Origin: CAWIMX01 sp963792785
Lineage (GTDB): Bacteria; Acidobacteriota; Vicinamibacteria; Vicinamibacterales; CAVVIG01
Direction: 5' to 3'
Length of the DNA: 64,000 bases
Assembly (NCBI GenBank): GCA_963792785.1
Contig: CAWBXO010000004.1
Location: 620,001 to 684,000, forward strand
Numbering within the stretch: the stretch's first letter is position 1; every line of letters starts with the position of its first letter. The notes under the pieces were generated by a model, which was not told the DNA's origin, searched no databases, and saw nothing but the letters and a program-made list of their open reading frames with translations. Shown one piece after another: positions 46,533 to 54,267 of this stretch. The position numbers and the translations under genes were made by a program.

Positions 46533-46757
46533 ATGGCGCGGCCGCTCACGATCGACGCGGTCCGCGCCGACCTGCTCGCCGAGGAACCGTCGATCTACTA
46601 CCTGCCTGACCACTACAAGAGCGGTCCGTACATCCTCGTGCGGCTGCCGCGCATCAGCGCGGAGGCGATCCGGGATCTGCTCATCGCCGCGCACCGGCGC
46701 GCGATGGCGGAGCCGGCTCGACGGCCCCGCGCGCGGCCGGCCCGCCGGCGCCGCTAG
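46533..46757 (+). CDS. small protein, possibly MmcQ/YjbR-like
   Basis: 74 residues. IYYLPDHYKSGPYILVRLPR, then ISAEAIRDLLIAAHRRAM, resembles the second half of MmcQ/YjbR (DUF419) proteins, in which a beta hairpin is followed by a helix. The first half of that fold is absent. The Arg/Pro-rich tail suggests nucleic-acid contact. The start is supported only by the TAGACT box eight bases upstream. Function unknown. Confidence 0.55.
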   Translation: MARPLTIDAVRADLLAEEPSIYYLPDHYKSGPYILVRLPRISAEAIRDLLIAAHRRAMAEPARRPRARPARRRR

Positions 46758-46772
46758 CGGGTCGACGCACCC

Positions 46773-47045
46773 TCACTTGATCTTCTTCGTCGCCTTCCTT
46801 CGCTCTTTCCAGTACTTCTTCATGCGCCGCGACGCCGCCTTCCGCGCCGCGTCGGAGAGCTGCCTCGAGCGTTTCGCCGCACGGGCAAATGACTTGCGCC
46901 GCTTGCGCTGATTGGACAGCTCGGGGAACGTGCGTTCGATCGCCTGAATCTCCGCGCGAAGGCGCTTCAACGTCGCCTCGGCGCCAGCCCGTGCGAGCTC
47001 GCGCAAATGCTCCATACTCAGTCCGTTGCTTCGACGCTTCGCCAT
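46773..47045 (-). CDS. small basic protein, likely nucleic-acid binding
   Basis: 90 residues, about one third Lys and Arg. The N-terminal half is helical (MEHLRELARAGAEATLKRLR). The C-terminal half ends LSDAARKAASRRMKKYWKER and a Lys-rich tail, the S-x-x-A-R-K-x-I/A-S-x-x-M-K-x-Y-W pattern seen in many short bacterial DNA-binding proteins. AAGGAGG seven bases before ATG 47045 makes the start certain. Stand-alone gene. A chromatin-like or regulatory role is inferred. Confidence 0.68.
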   Translation of the reverse strand: MAKRRSNGLSMEHLRELARAGAEATLKRLRAEIQAIERTFPELSNQRKRRKSFARAAKRSRQLSDAARKAASRRMKKYWKERRKATKKIK

Positions 47046-47054
47046 GTCGCCTCC

Positions 47055-47688
47055 TTAGCCTTCAGGACTATTGTGGCATGCTTGCGCATGCCATCCTTCG
47101 CGAAGCTCGTCGTCAACCTCGACGCGCGCGGGTTCGTCACCGATGAGATCGACGAGGGGCTCGTCGCCCACCGGCACGATGGCGAAGCCGGCGCGGCGCA
47201 CGCGATCGCAGCGCACGAGGGTTTCCAGCCTCGGATGCTCGTAACTCTCAGGAAAGCCGTCGAAGCTGTACTCGGCGACGAACGCCAGCCGGCCCCCAGT
47301 GCAGGCGCACGGAAAGGTACGGGCCGAGCCGCTCGACGCTCATGGCGCTGCCCTCCGCCCTCGCGCCGAGGTCGCGCGCGTGCACCCAGCGCCCGGCGGC
47401 GCGATCGAACGTGCTCACGTGCAATTGGCCGAGTGTGTTGGGCCGCTCGGCTTCCGCGAAATAGTAGGCGGCCGCGAACAGGTCGCCGTCCGCCATGAAG
47501 GCGGAGCTAGTCAACCGAGTGACGAGGTCCGGCGCACCGGGCACCGCGGCTGCATCTGAGACACCCGCGATCGACAACGCCTCACCGAGCGTCTTCGAGC
47601 CCCGCAGCGGCTCGGGGCCCTGGCTCCACGCAGGCAGGGGCGGCTGGATCGCAATCATCACGAGCGTGAGCACAGCGAGGCGGCACAT
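47055..47688 (-). CDS. secreted protein of unknown function with a tail encoded antisense to a usp fragment (one frameshift)
   Basis: Begins MCRLAVLTLVMIAIQPPLPA at ATG 47688 with a Sec signal ending near AWSQ. The mature domain (AFMADGDLFAAAYYFAEAER, then LGQLHVSTFDRAAGRWVHAR) looks beta-rich. A frameshift at a run of G near 47300 must be corrected to reach GRLAFVAEYSFDGFPESYEH and RLETLVRCDRVRRAGFAIVP. The last 40 or so residues (VGDEPLVDLIGDEPARVEVD to EGWHAQACHNSPEG) are encoded by the reverse strand of a duplicated 5' fragment of the usp gene. The C-terminus was therefore probably replaced when that fragment landed. No known family. Confidence 0.62.
47070..47179 (+). pseudogene. duplicated 5' fragment of the usp gene with an internal deletion
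   Basis: Nearly identical to the start of the usp gene at 47721-47940, including the hairpin over the start codon. It lacks 105 bases (35 codons, in frame) after MPSFAKLVVNLDA, which is joined directly to RGFVTDEID. Homology ends near 47179. The frame stays open for a while but soon becomes unrelated sequence. Not expected to make a working protein. Confidence 0.8.
47075..47092 (+). promoter_or_regulatory. hairpin over the start codon, first copy
   Basis: GGCATGC-TTGC-GCATGCC, a perfect 7-bp stem whose 3' arm contains the ATG of the usp fragment. The same hairpin, with loop TTAC, covers the start of the intact usp gene. Confidence 0.55.
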
Positions 47689-47725
47689 GCGTGGGCTGCT
47701 CACCTGAAGACCTCTCCGACATTGT

Positions 47726-47743
47726 GGCATGCTTACGCATGCC
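47726..47743 (+). promoter_or_regulatory. hairpin over the usp start codon
   Basis: GGCATGC-TTAC-GCATGCC. The ATG at 47739 is inside the 3' arm and there is no Shine-Dalgarno sequence. In RNA this would hide the start codon and could make translation depend on temperature, salt or a factor. Confidence 0.5.
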
Positions 47744-48653
47744 ATCCTTCGCGAAGCTCGTCGTCGACATCGACGCGCTGGCCGCGCGCCATCCCGCGCT
47801 CACGCAGGCCTTCAATCTCGCCGCCCGCTGCCACGCGCACGTCACCGTCGTCGACGTGCTGCCGCCGGTGCCGCCGCGCGCGCGCGGGTTCGTCACCGAT
47901 GAGATCGAAGAGGAGCTCGTCGCCCACCGGCGCGACGCCCTCGCCGGTATTCGCGCGCCCGAGGGCGTGAAGATCTCAACGGCCGTGCTGCGCGGGCGCC
48001 CCGCCGAGGCCCTGACGCGCGAGGCCGCTCGCCGCGGCTGCGACCTGCTCGTGCGGGCGCACTGCCGCGACCAGGCCGAGGAGGGCCGGCCTTTCGGCGC
48101 CGTCGACATGGACCTGATGCGCCAGTGCCCGTGCCCCGTCTGGCTCGTGGGCCCAGGCGGCGGACGCCGGCCGAAGAAGGTGCTCGCCGCGATCAACCCC
48201 AATCCGCAGGACGAGGGCGAGCAGCGCCTGAACACGCGGATCGTCGAGCTGGCCCTGGAGCTCGCGTCGACCGAGCGCGCGCGTCTCATCATCCTCCACG
48301 CCTGGACCGCGTTCGGCGAGTCGACCCTCCGGGGCCACATGCCCGCGAACGACTTCGCGCAATTCCGCGAGGCCGCGCGCCAAGTCGCCGCCGACGACTT
48401 CGCGGCCTTCCTCGGCGGCTTCGGCGCCGAGCTCGAAGGCGCGGTGCTCGCCCTCGAGAACGGCGCGCCCGAGGACGTGATTCCGTCCTACGCTGCGTCA
48501 CACGGCGTCGATCTGGTGGTGATGGGCACGGTGGCCCGGACGGGCGTCGTCGGCCTGCTGATGGGCAACACCGCGGAGCGCGTGCTGCAGCGGCTGCGCG
48601 GCTCGGTCCTGGCGGTCAAACCCGAAGGCTTCACGAGTCCGCTGGCGATCTGA
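47739..48653 (+). CDS. tandem universal stress protein
   Basis: 304 residues with two UspA domains. The first (1-145) is degenerate and starts PSFAKLVVDIDALAARHPAL. The second (about 150-297) ends with VVMGTVARTGVVGLLMGNTA, then ERVLQRLRGSVLAVKPEG, the ATP-binding GxxGx9G[N/S] loop. UspE-type tandem proteins protect against stress or regulate other proteins. ATG 47739 is chosen because the duplicated fragment is conserved from there. Its stop overlaps the nhaA start (TGATG), so the stress protein and the antiporter are translated together. Confidence 0.9.
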   Translation: MPSFAKLVVDIDALAARHPALTQAFNLAARCHAHVTVVDVLPPVPPRARGFVTDEIEEELVAHRRDALAGIRAPEGVKISTAVLRGRPAEALTREAARRGCDLLVRAHCRDQAEEGRPFGAVDMDLMRQCPCPVWLVGPGGGRRPKKVLAAINPNPQDEGEQRLNTRIVELALELASTERARLIILHAWTAFGESTLRGHMPANDFAQFREAARQVAADDFAAFLGGFGAELEGAVLALENGAPEDVIPSYAASHGVDLVVMGTVARTGVVGLLMGNTAERVLQRLRGSVLAVKPEGFTSPLAI

Positions 48654-49798
48654 TGCGCCACAAGGTCCGCGCGGTCGTCAACTCGGCGCTCGACCAGTCG
48701 CTGCTCCTACCGCTCGGCGCGCTCGCAGGCCTCGTGTGGGCCAACGTCGCGCACGGGAGCTACCTGGAGCTCGAACACGCCCTGCACTTCGCCGTGAACG
48801 ACGTCGGCATGGTCTTCTTCTTCGCCCTCGCGACGAAGGAGGTCGTCGAGGCGATGGCGCCGGGCGGCGCGCTCCATTCGCCGCGGCAGGCCGCCACGCC
48901 CGTGCTGGCCGCGGTTGGCGGGATGGCAGGCCCGGCCCTCATCTATCTCGCGCTCACGCACGCGCTCGACGCGCCGGAGCTCGCGCGGGGCTGGGCGATC
49001 CCCTGCGCCACCGACATCGCCTTCAGCTACCTCGTCGCGCGGTTCGTCCTCGGCCCGCGCCACCCCGGGATCGCGTTCCTGCTCCTCCTCGCCATCGCGG
49101 ACGATGCGTTCGGCCTCGTGATCCTCGCGGCGTTCTACCCCACCGGCCCGCTGCGGCTCGGCGAGTTCGCCGTCCTGTTCGCGGCGGCGCTGGCGCTGGC
49201 CTACGCGCTCCGCCGCGTCAAGGTGCTGAGCCACTGGCCGTACGTGCTCGCCGCCGGCGGGCTTTGCTGGGTTGCCCTGTTCCGCGGGGGCCTGCATCCT
49301 GCTCTCGCCCTGGTGCCAATCGTGCCGTTCCTGCCGCACGCAAAGCGCGATCCCGGGCTGTTCGTCGAAGCGCCCGCGCGCGCGCGCGACACGCTGAGCG
49401 CGATGGAGCACTGGTGGAAAGTCCCCGTGCAGTTCATCCTGCTGATGTTCGGACTCGTGAACGCGGGCGTCGAGTTCGGCAGCGCCGGCACCGGCACGGT
49501 GATCGTGCTCGTCGCCGTCCTCGCCGGCAAGCCAATCGGGATCATCGGGGCGGCGTTTCTCGCGAAGGCGGGCGGCCTGCACCTGCCGCGCGGGCTGGGC
49601 TGGCGCGATATGACGGTCGTCGGCTGCGCGGCGGCGATCGGCTTCACGGTGGCGTTGTTCTTTGCGACGGCCGCCTTCCCGGGCGGCGAGCTGCTGGATC
49701 AGACGAAGATGGGCGCGCTGCTGTCGATTACCGGCGGGTTCATGGCCGTCGGGGCGGCGGCGCTGCTGCGCGTCGGCCGGTTCGCGACCGAGCCGTAG
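48653..49798 (+). CDS. nhaA: Na+/H+ antiporter NhaA
   Basis: 381 residues, about twelve membrane segments. WANVAHGSYLE, then VGMVFFFALATKEVVEAM, GWAIPCATDIAFSYLVARFV and LLAIADDAFGLVILAAFYP give the NhaA transport site: the Asp-Asp pair in DDAFG and the unwound TDIAF helix. The pair normally reads DDLG. It exchanges Na+ or Li+ for protons at alkaline pH or high salt. Length and motifs match the family, but the sequence is divergent (ALHSPRQAATPVLAAVGGM). Its ATG overlaps the usp stop. Confidence 0.9.
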   Translation: MRHKVRAVVNSALDQSLLLPLGALAGLVWANVAHGSYLELEHALHFAVNDVGMVFFFALATKEVVEAMAPGGALHSPRQAATPVLAAVGGMAGPALIYLALTHALDAPELARGWAIPCATDIAFSYLVARFVLGPRHPGIAFLLLLAIADDAFGLVILAAFYPTGPLRLGEFAVLFAAALALAYALRRVKVLSHWPYVLAAGGLCWVALFRGGLHPALALVPIVPFLPHAKRDPGLFVEAPARARDTLSAMEHWWKVPVQFILLMFGLVNAGVEFGSAGTGTVIVLVAVLAGKPIGIIGAAFLAKAGGLHLPRGLGWRDMTVVGCAAAIGFTVALFFATAAFPGGELLDQTKMGALLSITGGFMAVGAAALLRVGRFATEP

Positions 49799-49807
49799 CG
49801 CGGGCCT

Positions 49808-52027
49808 TCAGCGCCCGCTGCGCGGCAGCTTGACCGGCTGCGCGACGGCGCCGTTGCCCGCCGAGTCCCACGCGGCGAACCGCACCCAAGCCTTGCCGGC
49901 CGCGTCGAACGGAATCCGGAACTCGTGGCTGCCGAAGGGCGGGAGGTCGGTCGCCGGCACGATCTGCCGGCCCGTGGAGACGCCGTCGCCCCACACGACC
50001 TCGACGAACTCCAGCGGAAAGGTCCACTCGACGTCGGCCACGATCGTCAGGCGATCGCCCTCGCCTTCGACGTCCACCCGCGGCGCCAGCACCTCGCCCG
50101 ACGTCACGAAGTAGTCGCCGCGCTCGAGGGCCTCGATGACCGGCGAGACGTCGGGAAGCACCGGTAGCCGGTCGAGCCGCACGTAGTTCACAGGCGAGGA
50201 CGCATAGACCTCGTCGCCGGGCGCCTTGTAGCGCGTCTCGGTGATCGCGAGCAGGTACTTCGGCGCCCCTGGCGCGTCCGCCAGCCAGTTGCTCATATCA
50301 TCGAGCAGCGTCAGACAACGCGTGTCGCACAGACGGGTTTCGGAGAGATCCAGACCCATCCCCCACCGGAAACCGACACCCTGATACGCCGGGTCGCGGA
50401 AGAAGGGCTCATCCTTCACCGCGTCGGGAAAGCCCGTCGAACCTTTCGTTCTCGGATGAGGCATGTTGATCAGCACGTGCTCGCGGCGCGCCATCTCCAT
50501 GAGGTCGTCGGCGCTGCCGACGTGGTAGACCGTGCCGTACGTGGGGTTCGCCTCAGTGAAGGGCTGCCCCGCCGTCCGCCCGGTCCAGTAGACGGGATGC
50601 GAGAACAGCAGGTCCGTGTGTCCGCCGAGCGGACTGCCGTAGAACTCCTGATCGGGCATGACCAGGAAGTTGCTGTCGGAGTGCCGCTTCGCGCCCTCGA
50701 CCGACGCCCGAATGACGTCGAGCGCATCGGGCCGAAACCGGCCGGCGGTCACCGAGCTCACCTGGCTCGCGATCGTGATGCCCGTCGCGCGAATGGCGTC
50801 CAGGTCCGGAATGTCGGCGTCGGGGCTCCCGGCCGCGAGCAGCCGCTCGCCGAGATCCATATGGTAATGGTGGGCCATCACCTGGTATCCCGGCAGCGCC
50901 TTGAACCGGTCGCCGTGCGTGAACGCGAGCACGGCATCGAGCGTGGCCCCGGCCGGCGCCGCGCTGGGAAACAGATAGATCGCCATCCGCTGCTCGGATC
51001 CGGGCGGCGCGCTGTAGAGCGCGAAGTTCGCCTGGTAGCGGTCCGATTCCTCGCGCTCGGCCTGACGGATGCCGAAGGCGAACGTGCGCTCGTCGTCCTT
51101 CCGGAACCAGTTGTAGCCGAGGTTGGTCTCGACCTCGCGCGCCCAGAAGAACGTATGCGGCGGCGGGAACACGGCGAGCGACGCGCCGCCCTGCTCCAGC
51201 ATCAGCAGGCGGTTGCTCGTCTTCGTCACCCGGTCGGTCTCGTTCGGCGTGCCGCCGAACCGGTATTCCTGCCAGCCACCCGCCGTGTCGCGCCAGACGA
51301 GGCGGGAATCGGCGCGGATCGGGACGCCGCTCAGTCCGGCGTCGTACTTGTAGGCGACCGACGGCTCGGCGGTCGCGGCCAGAATCTCCATGCGAATCAG
51401 GTTGGTGCCGCGATACACCGTGAAGCGCAGGCGGCCCGAGAAGACGCCGAGCTCCACGCCGGGAAAGGTGACCTCGAGCCGGGATCCGTTGGTCGCCACC
51501 GCGCAGGCGCTCACGCGGTAACTGGCCGCCGCACGCCGCACTTCCGACGGGGCGCGCGGCAGGTCCGGCGGGGGATTGCCGCGCGGCGTCTGTCCAGGCT
51601 CGAGGCCCGGCACGTCCAGTGGCGCGTCCCAGAACGCGTCCCACTTGTAGCGATCCATCACCTCCGGCGTGATCGCCACGCCAAGCCCGCGCAGCGGCTC
51701 CATCTGCTGATTGCTCATCCGCCGGCGCCCCGACACCACGCGGAAGTCGGGCCGGGCGCCGGCCGCCACGGTCTGCCAGCTTGCGCGAAGGCGCCGGACG
51801 GCGAGCTCTCGCAGGACGGGCGCCCCGTTCTCGACGGCCAGAGTCAGCCGCGCTTCCTGGTCGCGATCGCCGCTCCAGACAACCGACAGGACATCGTCGG
51901 CGACCGAGGCGACCAGCCCGCCCTGTGGCCGATAGGCCGACAGGTCGCAGCGAAGCGGATCGGCCGCCACCCGGGAAGCCATGCCCAGGCCCGCGCAGAC
52001 GAGGACGACGATCCACGGTGCTTTCAT
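49808..52027 (-). CDS. large secreted protein with a PHP-like metal-dependent hydrolase domain
   Basis: 739 residues from ATG 52027, with a Sec signal (MKAPWIVVLVCAGLGMASRV, then AADP). The first 370 residues are beta-rich and may bind carbohydrate or the surface. Residues about 400-640 hold a possible PHP-type metal site: AHHYHMDLGERL, LVMPDQEFYGSPLGGHTDLL, VLINMPHPRTKGS and ITETRYKAPGDEVYASSPVN. A small C-terminal beta domain (EFVEVVWGDGVSTGRQIVPA) ends it. The closest description is a secreted CehA/McbA-like metallohydrolase; substrate unknown. TAATAT lies seven bases before the ATG. Divergent from a ChbG-type deacetylase. Confidence 0.72.
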   Translation of the reverse strand: MKAPWIVVLVCAGLGMASRVAADPLRCDLSAYRPQGGLVASVADDVLSVVWSGDRDQEARLTLAVENGAPVLRELAVRRLRASWQTVAAGARPDFRVVSGRRRMSNQQMEPLRGLGVAITPEVMDRYKWDAFWDAPLDVPGLEPGQTPRGNPPPDLPRAPSEVRRAAASYRVSACAVATNGSRLEVTFPGVELGVFSGRLRFTVYRGTNLIRMEILAATAEPSVAYKYDAGLSGVPIRADSRLVWRDTAGGWQEYRFGGTPNETDRVTKTSNRLLMLEQGGASLAVFPPPHTFFWAREVETNLGYNWFRKDDERTFAFGIRQAEREESDRYQANFALYSAPPGSEQRMAIYLFPSAAPAGATLDAVLAFTHGDRFKALPGYQVMAHHYHMDLGERLLAAGSPDADIPDLDAIRATGITIASQVSSVTAGRFRPDALDVIRASVEGAKRHSDSNFLVMPDQEFYGSPLGGHTDLLFSHPVYWTGRTAGQPFTEANPTYGTVYHVGSADDLMEMARREHVLINMPHPRTKGSTGFPDAVKDEPFFRDPAYQGVGFRWGMGLDLSETRLCDTRCLTLLDDMSNWLADAPGAPKYLLAITETRYKAPGDEVYASSPVNYVRLDRLPVLPDVSPVIEALERGDYFVTSGEVLAPRVDVEGEGDRLTIVADVEWTFPLEFVEVVWGDGVSTGRQIVPATDLPPFGSHEFRIPFDAAGKAWVRFAAWDSAGNGAVAQPVKLPRSGR

Positions 52028-52034
52028 GCACGAG

Positions 52035-52044
52035 ATATTACAAT
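52035..52044. promoter_or_regulatory. overlapping divergent -10 boxes
   Basis: The minus-strand box TAATAT (52035-52040) is seven bases before ATG 52027. The plus-strand box TACAAT (52039-52044) is eleven bases before ATG 52056. They share the two bases TA. The whole gap is 28 bases, so one polymerase probably excludes the other. Confidence 0.55.
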
Positions 52045-52055
52045 TACCGGCGCGC

Positions 52056-52826
52056 ATGAAGCGGCTCATTGTCAACGCCGACGACTTCGGGATGACCGAC
52101 GGCGTGTCGGCGGGCATCCTGGAGGCGATGGCTCATGGCGTCGTCTCCTGTACGAGCGCGATGGTGGCGACGCCCGGCGCGGCCGAGCGCGCGGCCCGGC
52201 GTCACACCCCAGCGCTCGCGGGCCGGGTCGGGCTGCACCTCCAGCTCACCTCGGGCCGCGCGTGCGCGCCGCCGGCCGACGTCCCCTCGCTGGTCGACGT
52301 CGCGGGCCGCTTCCCGCGCCACCGTGTCGCGGGGGCCGACCGCGTGCCCGGCGAGATCGCGCGCGAATGGCGCGCGCAGGCGGCGCGGCTGCAGGGCGTC
52401 GGGATCGCGCCGGCGCACCTCGACAGCCACCATCACATCCACCACCAGCCGGAGGCGATCGCACCGTTCGCCGAACTGGCCGCGTCGCTCGGCGTGCCCG
52501 CCCGCAGCGGACCGCCGGCGGTGCGGGCGGCCCTCGCCGTGGCGGGCGTCCCGCACGCCGACTGGCTGGAAACGAGCTGGTTCGGCGGCGCGCTCACGGT
52601 CGAGCGGCTCCTGGCGGTCGTGAATCAGGCGTTCGCGACCATTCACGGCGAAGGCACCGTGGAGCTCATGTGCCATCCGGGCAGGAGCGACCGCGATCTC
52701 GAGGCGGTGTCGTCCTATGCGAAGGAGCGCGAGCACGAACTCGACGTCTTCTGCGCGCCCGACCTGCCGGGGCGCCTGGCGGACATGGGCATCACCATTG
52801 TGCCGGCGGCAGCACTCGCTCGATGA
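52056..52826 (+). CDS. ChbG/HpnK (YdjC) family carbohydrate deacetylase
   Basis: 256 residues. RLIVNADDFGMTDGVSAGIL contains the catalytic Asp pair, and PAHLDSHHHIHHQPEAIAPF contains metal-binding His residues, with ELMCHPGRSD near the end. The family removes N-acetyl groups from chitooligosaccharides (ChbG) or from hopanoid or other glycolipid precursors (HpnK). The target here cannot be told; no hopanoid or chitin genes are in the window. Start ATG 52056 follows from the family N-terminus. Its 3' end overlaps the converging phosphopantetheinyl transferase gene by 35 bases. Confidence 0.9.
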   Translation: MKRLIVNADDFGMTDGVSAGILEAMAHGVVSCTSAMVATPGAAERAARRHTPALAGRVGLHLQLTSGRACAPPADVPSLVDVAGRFPRHRVAGADRVPGEIAREWRAQAARLQGVGIAPAHLDSHHHIHHQPEAIAPFAELAASLGVPARSGPPAVRAALAVAGVPHADWLETSWFGGALTVERLLAVVNQAFATIHGEGTVELMCHPGRSDRDLEAVSSYAKEREHELDVFCAPDLPGRLADMGITIVPAAALAR

Positions 52827-53457
52827 CCTCGACGTCAGGACGCGCCGCCAGGGCGCCCACCGCGTCCTCGCCCAGGTCCAGATCGACGAGCGCCCACTCC
52901 GCTGCCGACGACGGCCCGGGATCGATCGAGACGGGCACCGAGCGCAGTGGTTCGGCCAGGCCGACGCCCCGCGCCTTCAGGACCGCCTCCTTGCGCGTCC
53001 ACAAGCGATAGAACGCGCGCGCGCGGCCGGCAACCGGCAGGCGGTCGAGCGCCGCGGCCTCCTCGGCGGTGAAGAAGCGCCGTGCGATGGCCATCATGTC
53101 CACGTGGCGGCGGAGATCTTCCACGTCGACGCCGAGCGGTGCAGCGCCGACAGCGAGGACGACGAGATCGGCTGAGTGCGACACGCTGAAATGCAGCGGA
53201 TCGCCAGGCACGTGCGGCTTGCCGCCCTCGGCGACCGCGAGGCGTATCTCCTTCGCGGGGATCGACAGGTAGCCGCCCAACACGTCGCGCAGCCGGGCGC
53301 GCGCCGCCGTGAAGCGCCGTGCCGCGTCGGGCACCCGAAACCGGTCGGCGCGGGCGCGCTCCTCGTCCGACAGGCACGCGCGGCACGCGGCCAGATCGAA
53401 CGCGTGCGCATCGAGACGCGCGCACCACACGTGCACCTGGCCAGGCAGCAGCCGCAT
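52792..53457 (-). CDS. Sfp-type 4'-phosphopantetheinyl transferase
   Basis: 221 residues from ATG 53457. Transfers phosphopantetheine from CoA to carrier proteins. It has HFSVSHSADLVVLAV, PLGVDVEDLRR (the GVDxE Mg2+ site) and RLWTRKEAVLKARG (the WxxKEA motif). Size and two-lobed layout are of the Sfp/HetI type, which serves polyketide, peptide or fatty-acid-like synthases rather than only fatty acid ACP. No such synthase is in the window, so the partner must be elsewhere. TAGAAT and GGAG lie upstream. Confidence 0.92.
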   Translation of the reverse strand: MRLLPGQVHVWCARLDAHAFDLAACRACLSDEERARADRFRVPDAARRFTAARARLRDVLGGYLSIPAKEIRLAVAEGGKPHVPGDPLHFSVSHSADLVVLAVGAAPLGVDVEDLRRHVDMMAIARRFFTAEEAAALDRLPVAGRARAFYRLWTRKEAVLKARGVGLAEPLRSVPVSIDPGPSSAAEWALVDLDLGEDAVGALAARPDVEVIERVLPPAQW

Positions 53458-53556
53458 CGGAGTCTCCGGGCCGCATTCTAGCTTGTCGGCCCGATCACCC
53501 CGTGCTAGCGTGTCGGCACGATGCCGACAGTGGAACGGCTTCGCTCTGAGGGTCCC

Positions 53557-54267
53557 ATGAACCGACGCACGTTCCTCACCATGGGCGCGGCCGGCACGGT
53601 CGCATTGATGGGCCGCGCCCACCTGCGCGCCGCCGCCCGCGCGCAGGACGACATCCCGTACGGCGAGACCCGCCTCGGGCTGTCCGACGACCGCGATGGA
53701 TCCCTGTACGTGCCGAAGTCGTACCGGCACGGCACGCCGATGCCGATACTCGTCTGGCTGCACGGCTTCAGCGGATCGGCGGGGGGCTTCCGGCTGACGT
53801 CGGAGTTCGCCGAGGAGTTCGGCGCCATCGTGCTCGCGCCCGAGTCTCGCGCGCTCACCTGGGGCCAGTCGGCGCCCGGTTTCGATGACGATGTCCGCTA
53901 CATCGGCGCGGCGTTCCGCAACGTCACCAGCCGCCTCGACGTGGACGCCGATCACGTGGCCCTCGGCGGCGTCTCCGACGGCGCGACCTACGCGCTCTGT
54001 ATGGGCGTCGCGTACGGCGACACGTTCAACCACATCATGGTGTTCTCCGAGGGCGCGCTGCAGCCGTTCCGCTACCAGGGCCACCCGCGCGTCTTCCTCG
54101 GGCACGGCACGCGCGATACCCAGATGCCGATCGAGCAGACGAGCGACCGCACGGTGCCCGTGCTGAAGGCGCACGGGATCGACGTCACCCTGCAGCTGTA
54201 CGACGGCGGCCACGGCGCCCCGGCGCCCGTCGTCCGCCAGGGATTCGAGTGGTTCTTCGCCCGCTGA
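53557..54267 (+). CDS. Tat-exported alpha/beta hydrolase, first of a pair
   Basis: 236 residues from ATG 53557, which places the twin-arginine signal NRRTFLTMGAAGTVALMG at the very N-terminus; a longer form from ATG 53521 is possible. The hydrolase domain has LYVPKSYRHGTPMPILVWLH (oxyanion region), the nucleophile elbow GGVSDGATY, the acid in GHGTRDTQMP and His in YDGGHGAP. It resembles feruloyl esterase or PHB-depolymerase-like esterases of small size. It overlaps its paralogue by 19 bases. Periplasmic or extracellular esterase; substrate unknown. Confidence 0.86.
   Translation: MNRRTFLTMGAAGTVALMGRAHLRAAARAQDDIPYGETRLGLSDDRDGSLYVPKSYRHGTPMPILVWLHGFSGSAGGFRLTSEFAEEFGAIVLAPESRALTWGQSAPGFDDDVRYIGAAFRNVTSRLDVDADHVALGGVSDGATYALCMGVAYGDTFNHIMVFSEGALQPFRYQGHPRVFLGHGTRDTQMPIEQTSDRTVPVLKAHGIDVTLQLYDGGHGAPAPVVRQGFEWFFAR

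Noticed and set aside
47088..47498. Working protein from the duplicated usp fragment
   Set aside because: After the repeat ends the frame has no similarity to the usp family, and the other strand carries a more sensible gene.
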